From: DATHBP01 sp035296085
GTDB taxonomy: Bacteria > Actinomycetota > Actinomycetes > Propionibacteriales > Nocardioidaceae
DNA: 24,060 nt
Assembly (NCBI GenBank): GCA_035296085.1
Contig: DATHBP010000110.1
Coordinates: 1-24,060 of the forward strand
Reading direction: 5' to 3'
The notes under the pieces were generated by a model. That model saw only the letters and a list, made by a program, of their open reading frames with translations. It did not search any database and was not told the origin of the DNA. The position numbers and the translations under genes are program-made. Below are positions 1 to 7,416 of this stretch, one piece after another. Each line of letters starts with the position of its first letter. The first letter of the stretch is position 1.

Positions 1-23
1 CGTTTCGGCATGTCCGTTCGGCG

Positions 24-29
24 TAGAAT
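24..29 (+). promoter_or_regulatory. Candidate -10 element of the korAB promoter (leaderless)
   Basis: The hexamer TAGAAT fits the actinobacterial sigma-A -10 pattern TANNNT. It ends exactly 7 nt before the GTG at 37, so transcription would start at or next to that codon. The -35 region would fall at the very edge of the window (about 1-6) and is not recognisable. The same 7-nt geometry recurs before two other genes here, which raises my confidence. This is an inference with no mapped start site. Confidence 0.4.
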
Positions 30-36
30 GAGGTGC

Positions 37-1950
37 GTGGGAAAGCAGGTCAAACAGCTCGATCGGGTCGTCATCCGCTTTGCCGGCGACTCCGGCGACG
101 GGATGCAGCTCACTGGCGACCGCTTCACCTCGGAAACAGCCGCCTTCGGCAACGACGTTTCGACCCTGCCCAACTACCCCGCCGAAATCCGCGCGCCCGC
201 CGGCACGATGCACGGCGTCTCGTCGTTCCAGCTGCACTTCGCGGACCACGACATCCTCACCCCCGGCGATGCTCCTGACGTACTCGTCGCGATGAACCCA
301 GCGGCACTGCGCGCGAACGTGGGAGACCTGCCCCGAGGCGCCACCGTGATTGTGGATAGTCACGACTTCGGCGCCCGAAACCTCACTCGTGCGGGCTACG
401 CAACCAACCCGCTGGAGGACGGGTCGCTCGATGCGTTCGCCGTCCACTCCATCGATCTGACGACCCTGACCGTCAAAGGCGTCAAGGAGTTCGGGCTCAC
501 TCGCAAAGATGCCGCCCGGGCCAAGAACATGTTCGCCCTCGGTCTGCTCTCCTGGCTGTACGGCCGACCTACTCAGCCGACCATCGAGTTCCTCGAAGCC
601 AAGTTCGCCAAGCGCACCGAGATCCGCGACGCCAACGTGACGGCGTTCCGCGCCGGCTGGAACTTCGGTGAGACCACCGAGACGTTCGCAGTCTCCTACG
701 AGGTGAAGCCCGCGCCGATGGAGGCGGGCACCTACCGCAACATCACCGGCAACCTTGCGCTCGCCTACGGGTTGGTGGCGGCATCGGTGCGTTCGGGGTT
801 GCAGCTGTTCCTCGGCTCCTACCCCATAACGCCGGCCTCCGACATCCTGCATGAGCTGTCCAAGCACAAGCGCTTCGGAGTCGTGACATTCCAGGCGGAG
901 GACGAGATCGCCGGTGTCGGCGCCGCTCTCGGCGCGGCGTTCGGCGGCGCGCTTGGCGTCACCACGACTTCGGGCCCAGGACTGGCGCTGAAGAGCGAGA
1001 CCATCGGCCTCGGTGTCATGCTCGAGCTGCCGTTGGTCGTGTGCGACATCCAGCGTGGCGGACCGTCGACCGGGCTGCCGACGAAGGCCGAGCAGTCCGA
1101 CCTCCTGCAGGCGATGTTCGGCCGTAACGGCGAGGCGCCTGTTCCAGTGCTCGCACCGCGTTCGCCGGGGGACTGCTTCGACACGGCCCTTGAGGCGGTC
1201 CGCATTGCGGTGACCTACCGCACCCCTGTGCTGCTGCTGTCCGACGGCTACCTCGCCAATGGCTCCGAGCCCTGGCCGGTTCCCGTCGTCGAGGATCTGC
1301 CGCGCATCGACCCGGCGTTCGCGACCGAGCCGAACCATGTCGATGCCACCGGCGCCGAGGTCTTCTGGCCGTACTCGCGCGAACGTGACACCCTGGCCCG
1401 TCCGTGGGCTCTGCCGGGCACCCCAAGGCTGGAGCACCGGATCGGTGGGCTCGAGAAGGCCGACGGAGACGGCAGCATCTCCTACGACCCCGACAACCAC
1501 GACCTCATGGTGCGCACGCGGCAGGCGAAAGTCGACGCGATCGCTCGCTCCCTGCCACCACTCGAGGTCGACGACCCCGACGGGCGGGCCCGCGTTCTGG
1601 TGCTCGGCTGGGGGTCCACCTACGGGCCCATCGGGTCCGCCGTGCGACGGCTGCGCGAGAGGGGACGCTGCGTTGCCCAGGCGCACCTTCGTCACCTCAA
1701 CCCCTTCCCCGCTGACCTCGGTGCGGTGCTGCATCGCTACGAGCGGGTGCTGGTGCCGGAGATGAACCTCGGCCAGCTCGCGCTGCTGCTAAGGGCTCGC
1801 TACCTCATCGATGTCGTCAGCTACAACAAGGTGCGCGGCATGCCGCTGCTCTCGACCGAGCTGGATAGCGCCATCGGCGACGTGATCGCCGCCGTCGAGG
1901 ACAGTGACTCTCGTACCGGATCACCCGTCTCCTCTGGAGCGACCCGATGA
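37..1950 (+). CDS. korA: 2-oxoglutarate:ferredoxin oxidoreductase, fused gamma/alpha subunit (KorA)
   Basis: KorA with KorB oxidatively decarboxylates 2-oxoglutarate to succinyl-CoA and passes the electrons to ferredoxin, in the cytoplasm, as an alternative to 2-oxoglutarate dehydrogenase. The N-terminal gamma domain carries GDSGDGMQ (about residues 17-24 from this start) and is followed by the alpha (pyrimidine-binding) domain with GSYPITPASD at about 260-269 and TTSGPGLALKSE after it. The whole protein aligns by eye with mycobacterial KorA, and its 637 residues match that family's length of about 650. I chose GTG 37 because family homology begins just after it and a TANNNT hexamer lies 7 nt upstream. 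ATG 10 and ATG 28 are in-frame alternatives without a visible Shine-Dalgarno. The stop overlaps the korB start (ATGA). Pyruvate or another 2-oxoacid as substrate cannot be excluded from sequence. Confidence 0.93.
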   Translation: MGKQVKQLDRVVIRFAGDSGDGMQLTGDRFTSETAAFGNDVSTLPNYPAEIRAPAGTMHGVSSFQLHFADHDILTPGDAPDVLVAMNPAALRANVGDLPRGATVIVDSHDFGARNLTRAGYATNPLEDGSLDAFAVHSIDLTTLTVKGVKEFGLTRKDAARAKNMFALGLLSWLYGRPTQPTIEFLEAKFAKRTEIRDANVTAFRAGWNFGETTETFAVSYEVKPAPMEAGTYRNITGNLALAYGLVAASVRSGLQLFLGSYPITPASDILHELSKHKRFGVVTFQAEDEIAGVGAALGAAFGGALGVTTTSGPGLALKSETIGLGVMLELPLVVCDIQRGGPSTGLPTKAEQSDLLQAMFGRNGEAPVPVLAPRSPGDCFDTALEAVRIAVTYRTPVLLLSDGYLANGSEPWPVPVVEDLPRIDPAFATEPNHVDATGAEVFWPYSRERDTLARPWALPGTPRLEHRIGGLEKADGDGSISYDPDNHDLMVRTRQAKVDAIARSLPPLEVDDPDGRARVLVLGWGSTYGPIGSAVRRLRERGRCVAQAHLRHLNPFPADLGAVLHRYERVLVPEMNLGQLALLLRARYLIDVVSYNKVRGMPLLSTELDSAIGDVIAAVEDSDSRTGSPVSSGATR

Positions 1951-3032
1951 GCCAGCCGACCCAGACGAGTCAGGCCACCGAACTCCCCTTCCCGGGCCTG
2001 CGCGGAGTGCCGACCAGCGAGTCACCGCAGACGCGCAAGGACTTCGCCTCCGGACACGAGGTGCGCTGGTGCCCGGGGTGCGGCGACTACGCCGTGCTTG
2101 CCGCGGTGCAAGGGTTCTTGCCGGAGCTCGGTCTGCGCCGGGAAAACATCGTCTTCGTGTCCGGCATCGGCTGCTCGTCGCGCTTTCCCTACTACCTCGA
2201 GACGTACGGCATGCACTCCATCCACGGGCGGGCACCGGCCATCGCCACCGGTCTGTCGGTGACCCGGCCCGACCTCTCGGTGTGGGTGGTGACCGGAGAC
2301 GGCGATGCCTTGTCAATCGGCGGCAACCACCTGATCCACGCCCTCCGCCGCAACGTCAACCTCACGATTCTGCTGTTCAACAACCGGATCTACGGCCTGA
2401 CAAAGGGGCAGTACTCCCCCACGTCCGAGACCGGCAAGGTCACCAAGTCCACACCGATGGGCTCGGTCGACGCGCCGTTCAACCCCGTCTCGCTGGCACT
2501 CGGCGCAGAGGCGTCGTTCGTCGCCAGGACCATCGACTCCGACCGACGGCATCTGACCGACGTGTTGCGCGCAGCAGCGGCGCATCGCGGTGCCGCGCTG
2601 GTGGAGATCTACCAGAACTGCCCCATCTACAACGACGGTGCTTTCGACGCCGTCAAGGACAAGGACACCCGCGAGCAGGCGGTGATCCCGCTTGTGCACG
2701 GCCAGCCCATCCGGTTCGGCTCCGAGCAGGAGCTGGGTGTCGTCTACGACACCACGACAGGCGGGCTCGCGGTGGCCACAGTCGCAGACGCCGGCGTTGA
2801 CGCGGTGGTCGTCCATGACGCGCACAGCCCCGACCCCTCGGTCGCTTTCGCCCTGTCCCGGCTCACCGATGCGGGACACCTGGACCGCGCTCCCATCGGC
2901 ATCTTCCGGCAGGTGGAGCGCCCGTCCTATGACGACATGGCCAGAGCCCAGGTTGCTACGGCTCGCGAAGCGAGCGGTGACGGCGACCTTGCCCAGCTGC
3001 TGCGTGGTGCGGACACCTGGACCGTTGGCTAG
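1947..3032 (+). CDS. korB: 2-oxoglutarate:ferredoxin oxidoreductase, beta subunit (KorB)
   Basis: KorB is the thiamine-diphosphate and [4Fe-4S]-binding subunit that partners KorA. Visible features are WCPGCGDYAVL (Cys42, Cys45), GIGCSSR (Cys76) and NCPIYNDGAF (Cys225), the four expected cluster ligands. The TPP/Mg motif GDGDALSIGGNH (about 117-128) is followed by LLFNNRIYGLTKGQYSPT. The length of 361 residues is normal for the family. The ATG overlaps the korA stop in an ATGA junction, so translation is probably coupled, with a GGAG about 9 nt upstream. No ferredoxin gene lies beside the pair, so the electron acceptor must be encoded elsewhere. The stop TAG lies in the first copy of a short tandem duplication. 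Confidence 0.95.
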   Translation: MSQPTQTSQATELPFPGLRGVPTSESPQTRKDFASGHEVRWCPGCGDYAVLAAVQGFLPELGLRRENIVFVSGIGCSSRFPYYLETYGMHSIHGRAPAIATGLSVTRPDLSVWVVTGDGDALSIGGNHLIHALRRNVNLTILLFNNRIYGLTKGQYSPTSETGKVTKSTPMGSVDAPFNPVSLALGAEASFVARTIDSDRRHLTDVLRAAAAHRGAALVEIYQNCPIYNDGAFDAVKDKDTREQAVIPLVHGQPIRFGSEQELGVVYDTTTGGLAVATVADAGVDAVVVHDAHSPDPSVAFALSRLTDAGHLDRAPIGIFRQVERPSYDDMARAQVATAREASGDGDLAQLLRGADTWTVG

Positions 3033-3062
3033 CGCCTACCTGGGACCGTTGGCTAGCGCCTA
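3016..3062. repeat. Short tandem duplication (period 24) spanning two convergent stop codons
   Basis: Bases 3019-3038 and 3043-3062 are identical over 20 of 20 positions (GGACCGTTGGCTAGCGCCTA). The match extends leftward through CCTGG in both copies with a single-base indel. Copy 1 contains the korB stop (TAG at 3030-3032). Copy 2 ends on the stop of the minus-strand secreted-protein gene (CTA at 3060-3062). The unit therefore contains both stop signals, and duplication moved them apart. Confidence 0.85.
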
Positions 3063-3767
3063 GGAGAAGGTGCGGTAGCTGGCGCTGTGCGAGACGGCGT
3101 ACCGGGTCGTTCTCGGGACCGCGACCCGGTAGAACCAGCTGCCGCTGCGCGGGGCGTCCAAGCCGAAGTTGAACCCTGACTCGGCGCTCGTGCGCTGGCG
3201 GCGCACCGCGTGCCACGAGCAGGTGCGGCAGGAGCGCTTCTGCAGCACGACCCGTCGGTGCCGCCAGTCCGGGTTTACCTGCCCCACGAGCCGGAGTCCG
3301 CCCGAGCGTTGCGCTGTGTGGGAGGGCACCTTGCGATGCACCCAGACGCGGCCCTCCGCCCTCGCCGGCTGCAGACGGGTGTTGCCGGCAAAGCGCACCT
3401 GGTAGGTCGCGTTGAACCTCGCGACCACGGAGAAGGCGTACGTCGGCTTGTCGGTGCGGTTAGTGCGGTCGGTGCCGATCGTGGTCCACCGGTTCGATCC
3501 CGCCGGCTGGCGCAACAGGGTGACACGCGCACCCTGAGCGGCGTAGACGCTGCCGCCGACGCGATAGCGCACCTGTCCGCTGAGGCGGAACGACTCACGG
3601 TACTTCTGGTGGCGGAAGTAGGGGTGAATCGTCACCCTGGTCTCGAGCCTCGCCGCGGCAACGGCAGCCGGCGAGGCCGTCGACGCTGGCGGCGAAGCAG
3701 CGGCCGGAGCGGTTGGGACCACGAGTCCGGCAGTGAGTACCGCTGCGGCGAAGGTGCGGAGGTTCAT
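3060..3767 (-). CDS. Secreted protein with two beta-rich domains, function unknown
   Basis: This 235-residue protein is predicted to be exported. It has a short basic N-terminus (MNLR), a hydrophobic segment of about 20 residues, and a likely signal peptidase I site after APAAA near residue 24. The mature part looks like two Ig-like or similar beta-sandwich units. The first (about 42-147) has RVTIHPYFRHQKYRESFRL and ends with VRFAGNTRLQPARAEGRVWV. The second (about 150-235) has LRLVGQVNPDWRHRRVVLQKRS and a CRTC pair (Cys180, Cys183) that could form a disulphide or bind metal. I chose ATG 3767 because the signal peptide starts there; an in-frame ATG at 3818 would add 17 residues and put the likely promoter inside the gene. 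It is convergent with korB. I recognise no catalytic motif and assign no function. Many actinobacteria carry secreted proteins of this general style. Confidence 0.75.
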   Translation of the reverse strand: MNLRTFAAAVLTAGLVVPTAPAAASPPASTASPAAVAAARLETRVTIHPYFRHQKYRESFRLSGQVRYRVGGSVYAAQGARVTLLRQPAGSNRWTTIGTDRTNRTDKPTYAFSVVARFNATYQVRFAGNTRLQPARAEGRVWVHRKVPSHTAQRSGGLRLVGQVNPDWRHRRVVLQKRSCRTCSWHAVRRQRTSAESGFNFGLDAPRSGSWFYRVAVPRTTRYAVSHSASYRTFS

Positions 3768-3774
3768 TCCGGCG

Positions 3775-3780
3775 ACTGTA
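3775..3780 (-). promoter_or_regulatory. Candidate -10 element of the secreted-protein gene (leaderless)
   Basis: Read on the minus strand the hexamer is TACAGT, matching TANNNT. It is separated by exactly 7 nt from the ATG at 3767, so the mRNA would begin at or next to the start codon. No good Shine-Dalgarno precedes the ATG. A weak -35 (TTCGTC, spacing 18) can be proposed but is not convincing. Confidence 0.45.
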
Positions 3781-3844
3781 CGGGCACCCGCCCGCACCGA
3801 CGAACCGGTCAGGAGCAACTAGCCTTGAGGCTCCTGACACCAGG

Positions 3845-3850
3845 TAACCT
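3845..3850 (+). promoter_or_regulatory. Candidate -10 element of the rarD promoter (leaderless)
   Basis: TAACCT matches TANNNT and ends exactly 7 nt before the rarD ATG at 3858, with no Shine-Dalgarno between. A TTGAGG at 3825-3830 resembles a -35, but its 14-nt spacing is short. The 90-nt region 3768-3857 is shared with the divergent secreted-protein promoter. Confidence 0.45.
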
Positions 3851-3857
3851 CTAGCAC

Positions 3858-4766
3858 ATGTCGGAGGAGCGCCGCGGGTTTCTGTTCGGCGTCGCGGCGT
3901 ACGGATTGTGGGGCTTGTTTCCGCTCTACTGGCCGCTGCTGGAGCCGGCGAGCGCCCTGGAGATCTTGGCGCACCGGGTGGTGTGGTCGGTCGGGTTCGT
4001 GCTCGGACTGCTGTGGCTCCGCCGACGTGCTGGGAACCTGCGCGCGATCCTGACCGAGCGGCGTACCCGCTGGATCCTGACGTTTGCTGCCGGTGTCCTT
4101 GCCATCAACTGGTGGACCTACATCTGGGGCGTCAACCACGGACACGTCGTGGAGACATCGCTGGGCTACTTCATCACGCCGCTGATCAGCGTGCTGCTCG
4201 GCGTCGTCGTCTTGCACGAGCGACTTCGAGCCATCCAGTGGTTCGCGGTGGGCATCGGCACCCTCGCTGTCGTTGTGCTGACACTGGACTACGCGCGTCC
4301 GCCATGGCTGGCGCTGATTCTCGCGGTGTCGTTCGGCTCCTACGGGCTGGCGAAGAAGAAGGCTGACGTCGGCGCGATCGAGGGCTTGTCGATCGAGACG
4401 CTGGTCCTGCTGCCGTTGGCCGGCATATACCTGCTCTTGGTGCAGGTCCAGGGGGAGGGCCACTTCGGCGACCACGGCTGGGTCCATGCGTTGCTGCTGA
4501 TCGGCACCGGGGCCATCACGGCCGTACCACTGCTGTTTTTCGGCGCAGCAGCAACTCGCGTCTCGATGACCACGTTGGGGATGTTGCAGTATCTCGCGCC
4601 GTTGATGCAGTTCGCCCTGGGGCTCCTGGTGTTCCACGAGATCATGTCGACGGCCCGCTGGGTCGGTTTCGCCCTGGTGTGGCTGGCGCTGTTGCTGCTG
4701 ACCGGCGAGTCGCTGGTCAACCGGCGCCGCTCCCGCGTGCGCGTGCTCGCCGGAGCGTCTGCCTGA
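3858..4766 (+). CDS. rarD: RarD-type EamA/DMT-superfamily permease
   Basis: This is a 302-residue inner-membrane protein with about ten hydrophobic segments arranged as two EamA repeats. The N-terminus (RRGFLFGVAAYGLWGLFPLYWPLLEPASALEILAHRVVWS, read in two parts) is the RarD signature: an N-terminal GLFPLYW and an EILAHR motif. The second half contains SFGSYGLAKKKADVGAIEGL and a C-terminal FHEIMSTARWVGFALVW. RarD proteins were named from chloramphenicol-sensitivity phenotypes, and their true substrate is generally uncertain, so I infer only small-molecule transport. The ATG is preceded by a -10-like hexamer rather than a ribosome-binding site. The TGA stop lies inside a hairpin shared with the convergent polyprenyl synthase gene. 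Confidence 0.9.
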   Translation: MSEERRGFLFGVAAYGLWGLFPLYWPLLEPASALEILAHRVVWSVGFVLGLLWLRRRAGNLRAILTERRTRWILTFAAGVLAINWWTYIWGVNHGHVVETSLGYFITPLISVLLGVVVLHERLRAIQWFAVGIGTLAVVVLTLDYARPPWLALILAVSFGSYGLAKKKADVGAIEGLSIETLVLLPLAGIYLLLVQVQGEGHFGDHGWVHALLLIGTGAITAVPLLFFGAAATRVSMTTLGMLQYLAPLMQFALGLLVFHEIMSTARWVGFALVWLALLLLTGESLVNRRRSRVRVLAGASA

Positions 4767-4786
4767 GCCCGCCGCCGGGGCTCAGG
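4762..4786. terminator. Bidirectional hairpin containing both stop codons of convergent genes
   Basis: CCTGAGCCC (4762-4770) pairs perfectly with GGGCTCAGG (4778-4786) around a 7-nt loop. The rarD stop TGA (4764-4766) is in one arm, and the polyprenyl synthase stop (TCA on plus, 4782-4784) is in the other. The two stop codons base-pair with each other. No T-tract follows on either strand, which fits the loop-only, U-tract-free hairpins often proposed as terminators in GC-rich actinobacteria. Termination activity is inferred. Confidence 0.6.
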
Positions 4787-5777
4787 TGGAGCGCGTGACC
4801 ACCAGGTCGCACAACGAGGCAAGCGCAGCCCGGGCCGGCACGTCCGGAAGGTGGTCGAGCAGCTGACGGGCTCCGTCGGCCCGGCTGCGCACCACCTCGC
4901 GCGCCTCGTCCAACGAGGGATGCGCTCGCAGCAGCGCCAGCGCCCGCGCGTGTCGGGAGTCCTCGGAGAGGTCGGAGGCGAGCACGTCGAGCAGCGGGGC
5001 ATCAGCCGGGTCGGTCGAGCGCTGCGCCAACAGCACCGGCAGGGTCGGCACCCCCTCCCGAAGATCGGTTCCGGGCGTCTTTCCGAACCCCGGTGACTCG
5101 CTGGCGACGTCGAGCACGTCGTCGGAGAGCTGGAACGCCGTGCCGATGCGCTCCCCGAACTCGGTCAGGTGGCGCTGAACGGTGACGTCGGCACCGGAGA
5201 GCATGGCGCCGAACTGCGCTGAGGTGGCGATGAGCGAGCCGGTCTTGTCGGCGACGACCGACAGGTAATGCTCTATCGGCTCCTCCCCCGGCTGCGGACC
5301 GACAACCTCGCGGATCTGGCCGCGGACCAGACGCGCGAACGTCTGCGCCTGGATTCGCACGGCTTCCGGCCCTAAGCCTGCGACGATGCCGGAGGCCTGC
5401 GCGAACAGGTAGTCACCAGTGAGGATGGCGATCTTGTTGTCCCAGCGCGCGTTGGCACTTTCGCTGCCCCGGCGCAGCTGCGCTTCGTCCATCACGTCGT
5501 CGTGGTAGAGCGTGGCGACGTGGGTGAGCTCGACGAGGAGCGCAGCCGGCACGACACCCGCCGCGTCCGGATCTCCGAACTCGGCGGCAAGCAGGACCAG
5601 CTGGGGGCGAAAGCGCTTGCCGCCGGCCTCGAGGACGTGCCGGGCGGCGGCGTTGATGACGGCCACCTCACTGTGGACCGAGGCCCGCAGGGCCGTCTCG
5701 ACCTCGCCGAGCCGCAGCTGAAGGCGCTCCTGCAAGGCCCTCGCAGCCGGGGGCAGCTCGGTGTCGGCGACGCTCAC
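4782..5777 (-). CDS. Long-chain polyprenyl diphosphate synthase (menaquinone side chain)
   Basis: This enzyme extends allylic diphosphates with isopentenyl diphosphate to the long isoprenoid chain attached to menaquinone. The 331-residue protein has GGKRFRP (52-58), the first aspartate-rich motif DDVMD (93-97), the arginines LRRG just after it, and the second motif DDVLD (219-223), all expected for trans-prenyltransferases. The residues before DDVMD are not bulky on both positions (ATLYH), in keeping with a long product, but the exact chain length (C35-C50) cannot be read. The start is GTG. The gap to the nuoN stop upstream is only 22 nt with no promoter or terminator visible, so it probably belongs to the nuo transcript. 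A TTA leucine codon occurs at residue 135, rare in this sequence. The family names grcC, hepT and ispB are all possible. Confidence 0.92.
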   Translation of the reverse strand: MSVADTELPPAARALQERLQLRLGEVETALRASVHSEVAVINAAARHVLEAGGKRFRPQLVLLAAEFGDPDAAGVVPAALLVELTHVATLYHDDVMDEAQLRRGSESANARWDNKIAILTGDYLFAQASGIVAGLGPEAVRIQAQTFARLVRGQIREVVGPQPGEEPIEHYLSVVADKTGSLIATSAQFGAMLSGADVTVQRHLTEFGERIGTAFQLSDDVLDVASESPGFGKTPGTDLREGVPTLPVLLAQRSTDPADAPLLDVLASDLSEDSRHARALALLRAHPSLDEAREVVRSRADGARQLLDHLPDVPARAALASLCDLVVTRST

Positions 5778-5799
5778 GGCAGAATCCGGCGCGGCTGCG

Positions 5800-7416
5800 T
5801 CAACGGATGAACTCGCCGGCCTGGCGGGCCAAGTCGAGAACCGGCGCGGGGAGAATGCCCAGGACCAGCGTTGCGGCGAGGCCGACGGAGATGGCGACCG
5901 ACGTCAGCACGCTGGGTATCGCCACGCTCGGGGCGTCACCCACGGGGTCGGAGAAGAACATCAACACGATGACGCGGACGTAGAAGAACGCCGCGACCGC
6001 GCTCATCACCACGGCGACGAGGACCAGCGGCCAGCCGCCCCCCGCCCACGCCGAGGTGAACACCGCCCACTTGCCGGTGAAGCCGCTGGTCAACGGGATA
6101 CCGGCCAGCGCGAGCAGGAAGAAGGCGAAGACGCCCGCGAGCAACGGGGACTCCTTGCCAAGGCCCGCCCATCGAGACAGGTGCGTCGCCTCGCCGTCGG
6201 GATCGCGGACGACCGTGACAACTGCGAACGCGCCCACCGTCGTGAAGCCGTAGGCGACCAGGTAGAAGAGCACAGCCTGCACGCTCGTGATGTCGGTGCT
6301 GCCGACGCGCAGCGGCTGATGGCTCGCAGCGATTGCGGTGAGCAGGAAGCCGGCGTGCGCGATCGAGGAGTAGGCGAGCATCCGCTTGATGTCGGTCTGG
6401 GTGATCGCGATCAGCGAGCCGACCACCATGGTGAGGATGGCGACGACCCACAGCATGGGCTGCCAGTCCCAGCGCGCCCCGCCCAGACCGACGTAGAACA
6501 CCCGCATCAGCGCACCGAACGCCGCGATCTTCGTGCACGCGGCCATGAACGCGGTGACGGCGGTGGGAGCGCCTTGGTAGACGTCGGGTGTCCAGGCGTG
6601 GAAGGGGGCGGCTCCGATCTTGAACAGCAGTCCCACCGAGAGCAGCCCGACCCCGGCGAGCAGCAACGCCTCGTTGCCGACGCTCGAGGTCACCGCTGCG
6701 TCGATCCCGGCGAGCCGTACGGAGCCGGAGTAGCCGTAGATGAGCGCGATGCCGTACAGGAAGAACGCGGAGGAGAATGCCCCTAGCAGGAAGTACTTCA
6801 GCGCCGCCTCCTGGCTCAGCAGCCGGCGGCGACGAGCCAGCGCACAGAGCAGGTACAGCGGCAGCGACAGCACTTCGAGGGCCACGAACATGGTGAGCAG
6901 GTCGTTGGCCGCCGGGAAGAGCATCATCCCCGCCAGCGCGAACATCGCGAGCGGGAAGACCTCGGTGTGCTCGATTCCGCCGACCGACGCTGCGCGCTCG
7001 GCCTGCGTCCCGGGCAGCGCGGCCGCTTGCCCTGCGAACGCGGTGACCCCGCCTTCGAGCCGCCGTTCGGCGAAGAGCAGGATGCTCGCAATGCCGAGGG
7101 CCAGCAGGGTCCCCCACAAGAAGACGGTGGGGCCATCGACGGCTACCGCACCCTCGGCACTCAGCGAGCCGATCGCGCCGCGGTGCTCGGCAAGGCCGCG
7201 GCCCACCAGGACAGTGATCACCAAGGCGGCTGCCAACCCGGCCAGCGTCAGACCGAGCTGCACGGGATAGCGCAAGCGACGGGGCGCGAACGCTTCGACG
7301 AGGACGCCGAGCACGGCGAGCCCCAGCACGATGAGCAGCGGGGAGATGCGCGCGTACTCGATGTGCGGCGTCACGAAGTCGAGCTCGGCCGACACGGGGG
7401 CGGCGAGGACGATCAC
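5800..7416 (-). CDS. nuoN: NADH-quinone oxidoreductase subunit N (antiporter-like)
   Basis: NuoN is one of the three antiporter-like proton-translocating subunits in the membrane arm of complex I. The 538-residue protein is almost wholly hydrophobic with about 14 membrane segments. It contains the conserved ALEVLSLPLYLLCAL segment (the glutamate of the proton channel) and FKIGAAPFHAWTPDVYQGAPT (the channel lysine region), followed by TKIAAFGALMR. The discontinuous-helix region reads QTDIKRMLAYSSIAHAGF. The GTG start overlaps the nuoM stop in a GTGA junction. It is the last nuo gene and is followed after 22 nt by the polyprenyl synthase. Confidence 0.97.
   Translation of the reverse strand: MIVLAAPVSAELDFVTPHIEYARISPLLIVLGLAVLGVLVEAFAPRRLRYPVQLGLTLAGLAAALVITVLVGRGLAEHRGAIGSLSAEGAVAVDGPTVFLWGTLLALGIASILLFAERRLEGGVTAFAGQAAALPGTQAERAASVGGIEHTEVFPLAMFALAGMMLFPAANDLLTMFVALEVLSLPLYLLCALARRRRLLSQEAALKYFLLGAFSSAFFLYGIALIYGYSGSVRLAGIDAAVTSSVGNEALLLAGVGLLSVGLLFKIGAAPFHAWTPDVYQGAPTAVTAFMAACTKIAAFGALMRVFYVGLGGARWDWQPMLWVVAILTMVVGSLIAITQTDIKRMLAYSSIAHAGFLLTAIAASHQPLRVGSTDITSVQAVLFYLVAYGFTTVGAFAVVTVVRDPDGEATHLSRWAGLGKESPLLAGVFAFFLLALAGIPLTSGFTGKWAVFTSAWAGGGWPLVLVAVVMSAVAAFFYVRVIVLMFFSDPVGDAPSVAIPSVLTSVAISVGLAATLVLGILPAPVLDLARQAGEFIR

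Noticed and set aside
10..36. Upstream ATG starts (10 and 28) for korA
   Set aside because: They add an Arg-rich stretch not seen in the family and would place the TAGAAT hexamer inside the gene. No ribosome site supports them. They cannot be wholly excluded because the window begins at 1.
1904..2800. 298-codon plus-strand frame overlapping korA and korB
   Set aside because: Arg/Pro/His-rich out-of-frame reading inside korB, which has clear catalytic motifs in its own frame.
3054..3093. AGCGCC and GGCGCT arms near the korB and secreted-gene ends as a terminator
   Set aside because: Only 6 bp with a loop of more than 20 nt in very GC-rich DNA, with part of the arm being the tandem duplication; too weak to call.
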